64,000 nt of DNA. Source: Temnopleurus reevesii (lineage: Eukaryota; Echinodermata; Echinoidea; Temnopleuroida; Temnopleuridae). Shown in pieces: positions 1 through 11,345 of this stretch. The notes under the pieces are model-generated. The model was not told the DNA's origin, did not search any database, and saw only the letters and a list, made by a program, of their open reading frames with translations. Position numbers and translations under genes: made by a program. How positions within the stretch are numbered: the stretch's first letter is position 1; each line of letters begins with the position of its first letter. The DNA is taken from contig BQKZ01000124.1 of NCBI GenBank assembly GCA_036244855.1, forward strand, positions 124,605 through 188,604, read 5' to 3'.

Positions 1-329
1 GAGGGGGGGGGGGGGGGGGGGGAGAGGGGGGCGCTGGGTGGGCAGTATGACAACTTTTGAACAGAAAATGAATCAGAATAAATCAGGAGAGAAGGATCTT
101 TTGCAGTATATGCCAGACCATCCTGAACGTATATCCCACACCCCATCCTAGAACTGATATGTAAAAAAAAAAGAAAAATTAATAATAATAAAATAAGGTA
201 TCAGCTAAAATTCGGCACTCCCTGAGGGACTACACAAGCTAGCAAAACAAGAAAAGGTCATTATCAGCTACCATTTTGCACCCTATGTACCTAAAATTTA
301 GTGCCCCCTAACTCTGAACCATGGTCTAA

Positions 330-479
330 GGGGGTGTTGTTCAAAAGTTGCAGTTGATCGGAATACGCCAATCCAAATCATTGGTTCATGCGCGTCTTGT
401 TAAATGCGCGCACCGTACGCGAATGAAAATGCGCGTTACAATTTGCAAGATGATTTGCAGTTGATTTTGAGCAACACCC
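330..479. mobile_element. MITE family 1 (TWA target, PIF/Harbinger-like), copy 1
   Basis: Terminal inverted repeats GGGGGTGTTG...CAACACCC enclose subterminal TTGCAGTTGAT motifs. TAA lies directly to the left and TATAA to the right. Five related copies occur in the window. 3-bp TWA target sites and short non-coding length are typical of PIF/Harbinger MITEs, which is inference from the family pattern. Confidence 0.7.
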
Positions 480-753
480 TATAAGACACCCAAAGCCAAC
501 TCCCATGGTGCATGCATGGGTGTAGTGATGGATGCAGAATAGTCGCACTACGCGGTGAACCTCTAAGGGTAAAGGAAAGAACCCACTGTGAAAGGGGTAT
601 CTTAGATTAATGTCTCAAAATTTTGATGGTGCTCAAGCATGAAATCGTTATTCCACGCTGGGCAGTTGAACATGATTAATGGCGGACAATTATATCTCAT
701 GAAAGGCTTCTTGTTCTAAATAATCATCATTTTATTGAAAATATTTCCAAAAT

Positions 754-938
754 ATAGAACAAGATATAAACCATTTCCATAAAATAGAATGTGTTAAAGG
801 ACAATAGATCAGTATGATGTATAATGAATTGTGCAAACACAACAATCACAAGCTGGTTCCCATTTGCATATTAGCATTACAAAGGAGCATTGACTTCGCG
901 TAACATAATTTTATAGAAATAGTTTACATTGTGTTATA
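754..938. mobile_element. MITE family 3 (ACACGATATAAACTATTT ends), copy 1
   Basis: The ends are GAACAAGATATAAACCATTT and the inverted form AATAGTTTACATTGTGTTA. It is related to copies at 19891-20050 and 55491-55672, sharing internal CACAACAAT.ACAAGC..GTT. It is non-coding. Confidence 0.6.
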
Positions 939-1463
939 GGCATGATGTAATAATTCAAGGTTTTATTGGTTGCTTAAAATTTAAAGGGGAACCCACCCCA
1001 AGAATTATCATGCTATTATTGAATGAAGATTAGTGAGATGAACAAAATCCAACAATTCGTTCTCATATTCTCAATGATTTAACGATCCTTGCCATTGATG
1101 GAGATCTGTGCAGTCTGTAACTTTGGCATAATCTGTGATATACTTCATAAAGATGAATGCTAACTAATACAGTATGGAATTTGCCTGTCTTAACATATCT
1201 CACTACATTTTGTATTTGATTCTGCTCTGAAAACATGTCTCATCTTGTCAGACACAAGTTTAAGAAAGTTTAAAAAATATCACACTACATTCATATCTAA
1301 AGTAGATTGCACATTCTTCGGGGAAAATGATCCTATGCATTTCATAGTACCATCAAACATGCTTTAGCAACCACCTGTATAGAAAGACCACCTGCTCACA
1401 TTCATAAAGACCTCTTTTTATGTCTCCCTTGGGTGGTCTTTATAGACAGGTATGACTGTACTA

Positions 1464-2960
1464 GTCCAGTTGAGGACTCTGTGTTCCAATAGCACTCTTC
1501 TCTACACATTCTCTTGACCTGAACACACAGGGACTACACAGCACTCAACCACAGAGTCTCACATACCCCTCCAATAGCTCTTCCCCACTGTGTTTTGGTA
1601 CTAGTAGAACATAGAGTCCTCGACTGGACTACTACAGAAAGAGCTCTAGTTGAGGACTCTGTGTTTTAATGGCACTCACCTCTGCAGATTCTCTTTCCCT
1701 GAACAAACAACACAGGTACTACACAGCACTCAACCACAGAGTCTCACATACCCCTCCAATAGCTCTTCCCCACTGTGTGTTGGTACTAGTAGAACATAGA
1801 GTCCTCGACTGAACAACTACAGAAAGAGCTCCAGTTGAGGACTCTGTGTTCAAATAGCACCCATCTCTGCACATTCTTTTACTCTGGCCAAAGAGGCACT
1901 ACACAGCACTCACCGAATCTCACATGCCCCTCCAATAGCTCTTCCACACTGTGTGTTGGTATGGTGCTGTCACATTAATTCGCGCATCATATTAATTCGT
2001 ACATCTTATGAATTTCTACCAAATCGATGAAATATTGCAAATCTAACATCACCATCATAAAGAGCGTTGTTTATTTGCCTAAATTGGAAATTTTCTTAGC
2101 AAAAGGACAAAAAACAATGAAAATATTGCCAAAAGATCGGCAGATTTGCTTGCATTTGCAGAAAAACACGGGTCTCGCGACACTGATCTGAATCCTTCCA
2201 ATTTTCAGACAGAAATCATCAAATTTGTAAGTTAGCAGACATACCATTCGATTCCTTGATATTTTGTGGTCAAACTACCGTAAATTTTGCATCTTAGATG
2301 GAAGCAATTTTATGGTAAATCTTGTTCAAAACGGGGCCCACGAATTAATATGACACAGTTTGTTGACAATTCTCGCCATTTTCCAGCATGGAGCGATGCG
2401 ATCGTTTCGTCAATCGAATTTTGATATCGCGATATCTCCGTGATTCTTCCGTGGATTAATTTTATTTTTGGAAATATTTGAAGCCTAAAATATCTAGTTT
2501 CATTTCATGCCAGTATTCTAGAAATTAATTTTGTATTTTACAAGATATATTTTGCTAAGTACCACGATCCAAAAATGCTTTAGAAAAACCATACGAATTA
2601 TCGTTACCCCATCATACTATTAGAACATAGAGTCCTCGAATGGACTACTACAGAAAGAGCTCCAGTTGAGGACTCTGTGTTCTAATAGCACTCACCTCTG
2701 CACATTATCTTGCTCTGAACACACTACATAGGTACTACATGCTCACTCAACCACTGAGTCTCACATACCCCTCTGATCACAACTACACACTGTGTGGGGT
2801 CGCAAGTGAGAGTAGTATGCCATCAGAGGGCCGGTGTGTGGGACTCTGTGGTTGAGTGCTGTGTAGTCCCTGTGTGTTCACGGCAAGAGAATGCGCAGAG
2901 ATGGGTGCTAATAGAAAACAGAGTCCTCAACTGGACTACTACAGAATGAGCTCCATGACA
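1464..2960. repeat. Tandem and inverted repeat array of about 180-bp units
   Basis: Units carrying CCAGTTGAGGACTCTGTGTT, CACTCAACCACAGAGTCTCA and TAGAACATAGAGTCCTCGAC recur at 1464, 1647, 1832 and 2655. An inverted unit lies at about 2800-2960. The ends of a unit are complementary (AGTTGAGGACTCTGTGTTCTA against TAGAACATAGAGTCCTCGACT), so each unit is itself a foldback. A related fragment is at 15700-15800. Confidence 0.75.
1962..2616. mobile_element. Element inserted in the 1464-2960 array
   Basis: The array sequence GGTACTAGTAGAACATAG is interrupted after GGTA and resumes at about 2616. The inserted 650 bp begins ATGGTGCTGTCACATTAATTC and ends with an imperfect inverse, GAATTATCGTTACCCCATCAT. 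The match of the ends suggests a non-autonomous DNA transposon. No coding sequence is evident. Confidence 0.45.
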
Positions 2961-4715
2961 TTTAGAGGTGCTTCCTAATATGCAAATTTTGCACTAAGTA
3001 AGGGATTTTAGATAAGATATTCACAAAACTAAAAACATATTTTTCACCTTTTTGCATATCTAAAAGCATTTTTTTTATGTTCCCATTCCATTCGATGTAA
3101 GGTACTCTAAGTTTTAAGACATGAAATATGTATTTATGGATTATTCATCATCTGCAGCAATGCCTGTGTATGATAAAGAATATATGAGTTGGGTGCACCA
3201 TGATGTTGTGCTGCATATCATAAATGAGGGTTCCCAATATTTGAGGAGAACAAAATTCCTGATTTTTTTACTGACAGTTTCCCCATGAATTTTCAAAATG
3301 ATAATTTTGTCACTGTAATTTACACTTGTCAACACAATTTTCATATTTTTGCATTTTCAAAAGCTTCTCTTTTTCTCCTGTTCCATTTGATATGGAGTAC
3401 TCTAAGTTTTAGAAGCATGAAATATGAATTCATGGATACATCATCTACAATTTAAGCAATGCCTGTGTATGATAAAGAATATGTGAGTTGGAAGCATGAT
3501 GCTTTTGTGCTGAATATTATGACTCATGGTTCCCACTATTTGAGAATAAGATTCCTGATTTTCTCTCTGACATTTTGCTGATGAATTTAATTTTGTCAAC
3601 TGAACATAATTCACTAATTTCAAGCTATTTTGATGCATCCCAATCCCCAAATGAATATTATGTCAAATTCCCTGACTTATTCCTGACGAGAAAAAGTGAA
3701 ATTCATTTTACACTCTTTCATTCAATTTCTATGACATTTATAATTTAGTAATCGAATGTTACACTTACCTTGAAAAATGTTCCTAATTCAACGTTTATTC
3801 ATATTCTAGCTCATTCACGAATAGCATTTTAAAACTGTCTTGATGTATTCTATTTTTCTACTTAGTGTTTTGCATTATTCTTGCTTTTCACTGTATATGT
3901 TTTTAATGTCAGGACAATGATGTTAAACGGTTTTTAACTGATCTTGTCATCCTGTATAAATATATTTGAATACATAAACTCATTTTCCAGGTTTTTCAGG
4001 TCGAGTGAGAACCCTTGCTCAAGCCTTAAATATTAATATTTTTAGGACAAAGCCACTTTTCTAAATGGCATATTATAATACAATACTACAGCACAAATGT
4101 GAAAAGGAAAGGGGCACCAAAAAATCACCAAAACCAGTGAGGGCATCCAAGGCCCATCCTTGGATGACATTCAATATCTATGCGTTATATAAAGCATGAC
4201 AAGTAAATAGGTGGATATTATTAATGCATTGTCCCTATTAAATTTCAAATTCTCTCTACAACTTTTCACAGCCATAAGGATGAAGAAGGTATGGTCTTTT
4301 CTTATTTATTCGATTCAGTCTGAACCTTTTCATGCAAAAAAATAACAAACAATGAACACCAGCCTGTAGCAATGTATTTCCAGTTCTAATAAAAACTTTT
4401 GTCAAAAATGGTGCAAAAACAACAATTGATATTTAATGTCAACAATCCCCTAAAAATATTTTTGTAACACTATCACAGAGAAGCAGAAAAATAAAGATCA
4501 CAGAGGCCACTCTAAAAAGAGTGAAAAAACGAAAACTTACTCAAATATCACTCTTTATAAATTCACTCACTCAAACATAAACATTTTCACTCTTTTCTTC
4601 TTAAGGTATATCAATGGTTTTATATCCCCTTCTCCGACTTCACTTATAATTACTCATAGTTTTGCAGAATATGGATGATAAAATTATTTAAGTAAACTAA
4701 AAAATAATAACTTAC

Positions 4716-4814
4716 CTTTTGCATCAAAGAATTCTTCATCTGAGCTATCAGAGTCCTGCTGTATGCTGTCCATGTGCCAGTGTGCTAGCATGTGACTATT
4801 AGATTCTCTTGAAC
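4716..4814 (-). CDS. PITPNM: PITPNM/RdgB-family exon G carrying the FFAT motif, residues 358-390
   Basis: This exon encodes SRESNSHMLAHWHMDSIQQ, then DSDSSDEEFFDAK. The EFFDA core preceded by acidic and serine residues is the FFAT motif, by which this family binds VAP proteins on the ER and is held at ER-plasma membrane contacts. The acceptor is TTTCCTAG and the donor GTAAGT. It enters and leaves in phase 1 and joins exon F at a shared glycine codon. It is the last coding exon I can identify. The remaining DDHD and LNS2 domains must lie beyond the left edge. Two further copies lie directly upstream, at 4878-4980 (without FFAT) and about 5057-5125 (degenerate). Confidence 0.95.
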
Positions 4815-4877
4815 CTAGGAAAGAAAAGAAACAGAATTAAAGACCTAAATGGACAATATGTTCAATAAATTTTACAC

Positions 4878-4980
4878 CTTTCAGCTAATGGGCTCGGAGA
4901 GGGGGTTGAGCTATCGGAGTCTTGTTGTATGCTGTCCATGTGCCAGTGTGCTAACATGTGACTATTAGATTCTCTTGAAC
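4878..4980 (-). pseudogene. Tandem copy of exon G with the FFAT core replaced (G')
   Basis: Positions 4907-4980 match exon G almost base for base, including the acceptor AG and about 25 bp of flanking intron. Similarity stops after the DSDSS codons. The frame stays open and reads on into TPSPSPLAE before a possible donor GTGTAA at 4877-4872. That donor would leave in phase 2, whereas exon G leaves in phase 1. Swapping G' for G, or including both, would therefore shift the frame unless another donor is used. It is either a broken exon duplicate or a rarely used alternative exon. The sequence cannot decide between these. Confidence 0.7.
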
Positions 4981-5056
4981 CTATAAACAAAGAAAAGAAA
5001 CAGGAATACGGTTAGTAAATTTGCAATTTTGCTCATCCAGGGAGCACTTGGGGACT

Positions 5057-5125
5057 CAAGCTATCTAATTGTATGCTTCCATGCGACTATTATTACATTG
5101 AACCTCAGAAAGAAAGAAATGACAG
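5057..5125 (-). pseudogene. Second, degenerate copy of exon G
   Basis: This segment lines up with exon G and G' over the stretches corresponding to AGCTATC, TTGTATGCT.TCCATG, the GACTATTA block and the TTGAACCT splice boundary. It continues into the same AAAGAAAG intron flank. About 15 bp in the middle is deleted and the frame is lost. Spacing between the three copies (about 140-170 bp) is consistent with successive tandem duplication. Confidence 0.6.
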
Positions 5126-6098
5126 AAATACAGAAGTTTATTTGTACAGCGGGAAGGCGAGGTGAGGAGGCGACTTGTACAAACAAGAAGGTGACTTGTA
5201 CAAACTTGGCTTCGTACTGCACCTATAAGCTTCCGTATTTCTGTCCTAGTTACTGAAACCTTAAGGTTTTGGCTCTCAGTATGAATCTAACTACTAGCAT
5301 AAAGTCACAATGAACAGAAAGGAAAGAAATTTGACAAAGTAACCAGGACAATACAAATGCAACAACTGTTCAACATTTTCCACAGAATAAGAGAGAAGGA
5401 AATTTCTCAAGATTGTATAAAACTATTGCGAATGCTTCAATAGAAGATGTTTCATAGTACACATTGTGTGTGCAATTCGGAATTATATTTGTACATGCTG
5501 TCACTATTATTGAGCAGAACAATGAATATAGTTCAGTGATCCCATTTTGATCCCATTGTCCAGATGCTTACAGTGTTAACAAATTTCTTACTCTATGTGA
5601 ATTCTTTTGTACAAGGAGCAGCTAGCTTTTGTCAATGTTTCAAAAGAAGATGTTTACTTCGTTCAAATCCTTATGTCCTTTCTACTCACAATGAATACAT
5701 CACAAACCATCACAATTTCTCATGACCAGTATTAACACTACACATATAATCCCACATTCCAGTGTAATCATTTCGCACAACTCCTAGTGGATAATCGTTT
5801 ACATTATTTTCCCCATTACTCTGCGGCATTCACTAAATCCATCTCTAAAATCAATTCATAATTACTCTGCCAATGACTCCAAATAGACGACACACGAAAA
5901 ACAGAAAAGCAAATCATCCGAATCATCGACCAAACGAGCTGCAGAATGCAAAATACACAGATAAAAACCTACACACTTTAGAGATAGAGAGAGCTGGCAC
6001 ATCTCTCCGAGCATGTAAACAAGCATAACTGAATTTATCAGAGTATAACTCAACACAAGGGTACTACGAGCATCCTCTCTCTCTCTACTCCTCCTCAC

Positions 6099-6350
6099 GG
6101 TAACCCTCCTCCTCCTCCTCATCTTCATTCCGACATTGGGCTGTCAAATAATCTCAAATCTGGGCCACTTTTCTGCTGCCGTCGACCTCCGATTTCGCCC
6201 AATTTTTTTCGCTCTCTCTCTCTCTCTTAATGCTCTTCGCTCATGGTTTTGATTCCCAATGCAACTTAATCCGCCGAGTGCTGCATGCACCTGGAAGCGG
6301 CGTGCGGCTGGCGTGCAAACCCGTATTGGTCGTTATCTCCCCCGGCCATG
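6099..6350 (-). promoter_or_regulatory. Possible alternative promoter and untranslated first exon
   Basis: This short stretch is distinctly GC- and CpG-richer than its surroundings. On the minus strand it carries a CCAAT box (CGACCAATACG), pyrimidine and purine runs, and a good donor, ACC|GTGAGG, at 6099/6098. It lies 1.3 kb upstream of exon G. Exon G has Met codons (LAHWHM region) before the FFAT motif, so a transcript from here could encode a form lacking the PITP domain, as vertebrate PITPNM3 does. This is inference only; no TATA box or start signal is proven. Confidence 0.25.
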
Positions 6351-6863
6351 GTCATACATGTACGTGAAGTTATACTACAGGATAGTCGGGATTAATTCCT
6401 AATATAAAATGCACACATTGCCATAACAACCCTTTGATGGCTATATGAATATTTAAGCATTTACTAGATCAATGTACATGCATTTACAGAAAAGGTTAAA
6501 CCCTTACAGTGCATTCATAATCTATCCTTGGGTAAAGGTACATACTTGCCAGCATTATGGAATGAAAAAGCTGCATTTTTTGCTGTCTTTACTACACACA
6601 GGCAATACAGGCTAGATGTCAACTTTGTGTCTAAAACCAAATGATGTTAATGCATTTATCATTCAGTTCAGAATATTTACGACAATTATAGTTCACTCTG
6701 AGTAAGATATACAATACTGACAAAGCTGTTATAGCCCCAGTCAAATACAAGTCCAGATTCAACAAACTTCAACACGAATGTTAGTCCAGTTAAGTCCTTT
6801 GTGATCTAAATTATAGGTCAACTGCTGCTCAGGACCAGTTAAGGGTTAATCAACAAGACAATG

Positions 6864-7019
6864 AGGTTGTTGCTACAAAGTTACAATTGATCACAAATCA
6901 ATTTCAATTGTAATGTGCACTTTTATTCAGGCATTGTATGCACTTTTAACAAGACGCGCATGAAATAATGATTTTCATGGGTACTTATCGATCAATCACA
7001 ACTTTCAAACAACACCCCC
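6864..7019. mobile_element. MITE family 1, copy 2
   Basis: This diverged copy has ends GGTTGTTGCT...AACAACACCCC. It shares the internal TTAACAAGACGCGCATGAAA and the GATCAATCACAACTTTC end with the other copies. Confidence 0.65.
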
Positions 7020-7224
7020 AAAGAGTTGAATTGAAACGTGTTTAGTCAGGGCTACTATGTGACTAGGATTTTAGTCCCATATATACATATAAAAAATATC
7101 AGTTCAATTTAAAAATGTGTTAATGTTTTGGTATGTCTTCTCTAATAAATCAAGGTTTATATCCAAATGAGCAAGACAGACTATGAAAGGTGTGAAAGAA
7201 ATGGTGTGAAAAGCTAGTGATATC

Positions 7225-7385
7225 ATAACTTAATATGGAGATTTATTAATAGATGCAAATTGTATGCATTCTTCGTACACAAAGGTTGTTCTTGACAACC
7301 CGGAAGCTTGCCCTATGCTTGCCAAACATAGCAGCAAGTAATGTATGCAAACTGGATTAGAAGTATTGTAGTTCTATCAAAATTC
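7225..7385. mobile_element. MITE family 2, partial copy
   Basis: It shares TTATTAATAGATGCAAATT, ACAAAGGTTGTTCTTGACAA, GCTTGCC and AGTAATGTATGCAAACTGGA with the complete element at 48315-48542. The inverted ends are decayed. Confidence 0.6.
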
Positions 7386-7561
7386 AATTTTCGTAGATAT
7401 CTCAATAAAGCCTGTATAACTTCCTTCTTTTTTGTTCTCTATGTTGTTTTTTAACAATCAGAATGCAGAAACATAGGTTACACATCTTGATTTTGAGAAT
7501 TTATAATCAATTAAGCCATTTCACTAGCTCGAAATTAAATAGTAAATTTTAAACTATTCAT

Positions 7562-7713
7562 AAGAACGATGTAGGGCATTTGTGTAGCCAATTCAATAAT
7601 TCAAAACAGTCCCAAATTTTCAGAGACACCTGTCTCCTCAATCAGGTGTTTCTGAAAATATGGGACCATTTTGAATTATTGAATTGGCTACACAAATGTT
7701 CTACATTGTTCTT
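7562..7713. repeat. Near-perfect 71-bp inverted repeat with a 10-nt loop
   Basis: Arm 7562-7632 and arm 7643-7713 are equal in length and complementary at 64 of 71 positions; TCTCCTCAAT (7633-7642) forms the loop. In plus-strand RNA four of the seven differences are G:U pairs, leaving three true mismatches (C:A, A:C, A:A). There is no reading frame. It could be a foldback transposon relic or a hairpin-RNA precursor. Confidence 0.9.
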
Positions 7714-8089
7714 TTGAGTTATCCTTTATTGCCAATACATGAACTATAAAATGTTCATATCTGCAGTAGATATCATAAACAGCCAAAATGTAGAATCAAA
7801 AGTGAATCAATGTAACAAAATCTAAATTTGTGACAGTGTCTTTAAAACCATGTTTACAGTTCTTGTTCATATCTCATCTGAATAAATGTAATGCATTGAT
7901 TTTGATATGAAACAGTAAAATATTTCAAAAAAGGACGAGAACTCTTTCGCATCTCATTTGGAAGTTTACACATTTTCAGCAGATCTATTTCTTGTATAAA
8001 TGCAAATTGGAAGATCTTTTAATTAAAAGGAGCACAAACTTCAATGAATTGTTAGTGACAAAAATGTAAATCCCGAAAGGGGAATCTCC

Positions 8090-8740
8090 CTACTCTGTCC
8101 CTGGTTTACCACATTGCAATTACATTTAATCATCTGTCATTTATAAAACTCATTGTATGACCTTAAGGCAAGGTGGGTCATTTTTCAAATGTGAATTGGA
8201 TTTTTTTTTTGCTGTATAATGCAGTGAGCAGAGAATACAAAGAGATTGAACAGAATACACAACCTCCATTCGGGCCTTGACAATTCCCACATTGCAATAC
8301 TTCTGTCATTTGTAAAAACTCATTGTATGACCTTAAGGCAAGGTGGGTCATTTTTCAAATGTGAATGGGATTTTTTTTTTATACACCAAGCACAGTGAGC
8401 AGAGCGGACGAAGAGATTGGAAAAAGTAAACAACTGCCATTCGGGCCTTGACAATTCCCATATTGCAATTACACTTAATGCATCTGTCATTTGTAAAAAC
8501 TCATTGTATGACCTTAAGGCAAGGTGGGTCATTTTTCAAATGTGAATTGGATTTTTTTTTATACACCATGCACAGTGAGCAGAGCGGACGAAGAGATTGG
8601 AAAAAGTAAACAACTTCCATTCGGGCCTTGACGATTCCCACATTGCAATTACATTTAATACATCTGTCATTTGTAAAAATTCATTGTATGACTTCAAGGC
8701 AAGGTGGGTCATTTTTTAAACGTGAATAGGCGGGTTTACT
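8090..8740. repeat. Tandem array of about 180-bp units (4 copies)
   Basis: The segment CCTTAAGGCAAGGTGGGTCA recurs at 8161, 8331 and 8512, with ACTTCAAGGCAAGGTGGGTC near 8691. Each unit also has a poly-T run, CAGTGAGCAGAG, and TTCGGGCCTTGACAATTCCC. It is non-coding. The 70-aa ORF across it is a by-product of the repeat. Confidence 0.85.
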
Positions 8741-8964
8741 AATAGATGCAATTTTCATGCATACCTTTAATACAAAGGTTGTTCTTGACAACCCTAAAGC
8801 TTGCCCAAGGCTTGCCTGACATAGCAACAAGTAATGTATGCAAACTGGATTCCAAGTATTGTAGTCTTATTATTATTGTTATCAAACGGTTTAAGTAGTA
8901 CCGCGTTACTACGTTCAGTGGCAAGAAAAGCACATAAATTTGAATATATTAAACCGGTCTATTG
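8725..8964. mobile_element. MITE family 2, copy
   Basis: It starts AATAGGCGGGTTTACTAATAG and ends with an inverse AAACCGGTCTATT. The interior matches 48315-48542 closely (GTTGTTCTTGACAACC, TAATGTATGCAAACTGGATT, GTACCGCGTTACTACGTT). Confidence 0.75.
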
Positions 8965-9379
8965 GATTTTGCTACACATTGCACAGTATGTAGAGTAGAC
9001 GAAGATAATGGACAAATTAAACAACTGCCATTCATGCATTCACAATAACTTAATGATCACAAAAGAAAGGTCTAGGTGCGACTATTGTTGAACATTTTTC
9101 ACAGAATAAGATGAATGGAAATATATTTTGTGTCCATGCAGCTATCGCTTGAATAGAGGTGGTAACTTTGTTGTAAACCTTTGTCCTTTCTGCTTGAAAT
9201 GATGCACAGCGAGTAAAATGGATGAGGAGATTGGACAAAATAAATTACTCCCATTCAGACATTAACAATAGATGTACATGTAGCACACAAAGGAACATTC
9301 CTTCCCCCTTTTCTGCAGATAAATGTAGAACAGGTGTCACACATTTTCATTGAATGAACAGGGACTTATACTCTCTTTT

Positions 9380-9965
9380 CATTTCCATCAGCAAGAAATC
9401 AAATCACATTGTGCTTCTATCAATACGGGTGAGGTGAATGGGTGACTGGCAGGAATAGACAGGTTTGCAAATAGATGCAATTTTTACCCAATTTTGTTCT
9501 TGACAACCCAAAAACTTGCCCCCCCCCCCTCCCCCAAGCTTGCCCAACATAGCAACAAGTAATACATGCAAACTGGATTCCAAGTATTGTACTTTGATAG
9601 TAACTAACTGGCATAAACAATACCATGTAACTATGGTTATTTGCAAGGAACTGGCATAAATTTGAGTATATGTTCATTCCTTGTAATCTATAGCAACTGC
9701 AGATGTACCAAGGGTTCCTGAACATGCATGGGTCATCATCAAAATGTGGATTACTTAACAGCTGAAAAAAGTGAGAGTAAGGTTGAAAACAATAATCACA
9801 ATCTCAGCCATTCAGGTGTGTTGAAAACCTATATTCAATATGAAAATACACCTCATGCATTTTCCGGAAAAGTTTGTATTTTTGCATAGATGGGCTAAAG
9901 CTAGGGTAGTAGTAGTAGTATAATACAATAAGCTCCATGGACACTCTGAAGAATTGATTGAGGTA
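9380..9965 (+). mobile_element. SINE interrupted by MITE family 2
   Basis: The part at 9380-9454 matches the middle of the tRNA-derived SINE (GGTGAGGTGAATGGGTGACTGGCAGGAA). Its continuation (GGGCTAAAGCTAGGGTAGTAG, then CACTCTGAAGA) appears at 9890-9965. Between them lies a MITE family 2 copy beginning AATAGACAGGTTTGCAAATAG at 9454, plus other sequence. Confidence 0.45.
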
Positions 9966-10859
9966 TACATGTGTGATTTTGTTAGACTTTGGGTTTGTTC
10001 TTCTTGATTTTAGTCTGTTTTCTTTGGGTTTGTTTTGGCGCTTTTCATAGTTTAAAAAAAATACACCAAGAAATTTGAATCATCATCTTCACATGAATGA
10101 AATGAATGTTGTCATACATATTTACAGTAAAGCCCATATTTTAGCATAAATAAACTTTAGCAAATTCATTGAATTTCATACATTTTTACATGTTAGCAAG
10201 TTGTTATTTTCATCTTTTGTACACAATTCTATGGGGATTCTAACAAGAAGTCAAAAAAGAGCTTGAGCTTTCGATCCTAGCAGAATCTTAATCATAAGCA
10301 AAATGACAAGGAAATGAAGTGAACACACAAGTATATAGAAAAAGCCAAAACGAGGAGGTGGAGAGAAAGAAAGAACGGGATTCTAACAAGTTAAATTTTC
10401 AGCAAATTCATGAATGTGAAATTCCCAAAAATAAAACCTTAGTGCAAATTTCAGCTTTTACATTATGCTGTTTTAGGAAGGGACTGACAAGCTAGCTAGG
10501 TATTATTTGCATGTTATGACTGATTTATGTATAGTACAGAGCGTATACAATGCCATGCATTTAAGCATGTCGTGACTTGTAGTGGAGTTTCGTATTGCAA
10601 ATAAACAGTACGCTGTATTCATGTACATCTTCTATTGGTTATGATATACCGTGCGGTCAAAATTTTAATATAACTATGATAGTGTGTTGGCTTGAGGGGG
10701 TGGAAGGGAGAAAGATTCTAGACATATGGAAAAAGAAAAAAAGCCTTTTAGCTGAATGTCAGGTTTCCATGGCAACCACAAAGCCAATGACGTCAAACAC
10801 AATTATCCCAGGGTGATACGGATAGAGGATAGGAAGAGCAGAGAGATGAGGAAGAATGC

Positions 10860-10985
10860 GGAAGGGAGAATGAGAATGACAGCAAGAGAGAGCAAGAGAG
10901 AAAGAGAGAGAGAGAGAGAGAGATATTAACAAGGAGAGAACTCGATGGTAGGGAGAGAGGAGAATGAAAACGAAATGCGAATGAA

Positions 10986-11016
<31 letters not shown>

Positions 11017-11090
11017 GGAAAGGTGGGCATTAAAAAGAAGAAAAAAGGGAATAAGAAAGATAGGGAGAGACAGAAAGAGAGGGAGGTGGG
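10860..11090. repeat. GA-rich low-complexity tract
   Basis: Runs of (GA)n at 10900-10922 and 10985-11013 sit in a purine-rich strand. ORFs of 70-113 aa here are low-complexity artefacts. Confidence 0.9.
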
Positions 11091-11149
11091 TGGGTGGCAA
11101 ATAAAGATTCCTTGCACAAAATGTATTTTATGCACAGAACGGAACACAT

Positions 11150-11345
11150 ACTATACTAATAAATGCAAATTTAGCGCCTCCCCTATATACCGTACAGTAA
11201 GTACACAGCGGTTGTTCTTGACAACCTAACAACAGCAACAACGGATTTATGCTATAAACAGGATTCAAAGTATGGGGAACACAATGTAAACTACATTCAT
11301 TGACAAAATTGTGCATGAATTTGAATCTATTATATTTATGAAAGA
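11150..11345. mobile_element. MITE family 2, diverged copy
   Basis: It shares ACTAATAAATGCAAATTTA, GGTTGTTCTTGACAACC and GGATTCAAAGTAT with the other copies. The ends are decayed. Confidence 0.5.

Larger units (their letters stand above)
1..4715. other. Intron G to the next, unseen exon
   Basis: No coding exon with splice sites was found here on either strand. The interval holds a G-tract at 1-32, a TWA-type MITE, an inverted-repeat element near 754-938, a tandem array at 1464-2960 with an inserted element, and AT-rich unique-looking sequence from 2960 to 4715. A roughly 300-bp duplication is visible near 3130-3650, where the stretch around TGCCTGTGTATGATAAAGAA recurs. Short ORFs here are isolated and without recognisable domains. 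Confidence 0.6.

Noticed and set aside
5862..6128. ORF beginning MKMRRRRRVT as an alternative coding first exon
   Set aside because: Splicing at its GTGAGG donor would enter exon G in the wrong phase. If used at all, the exon must be untranslated.
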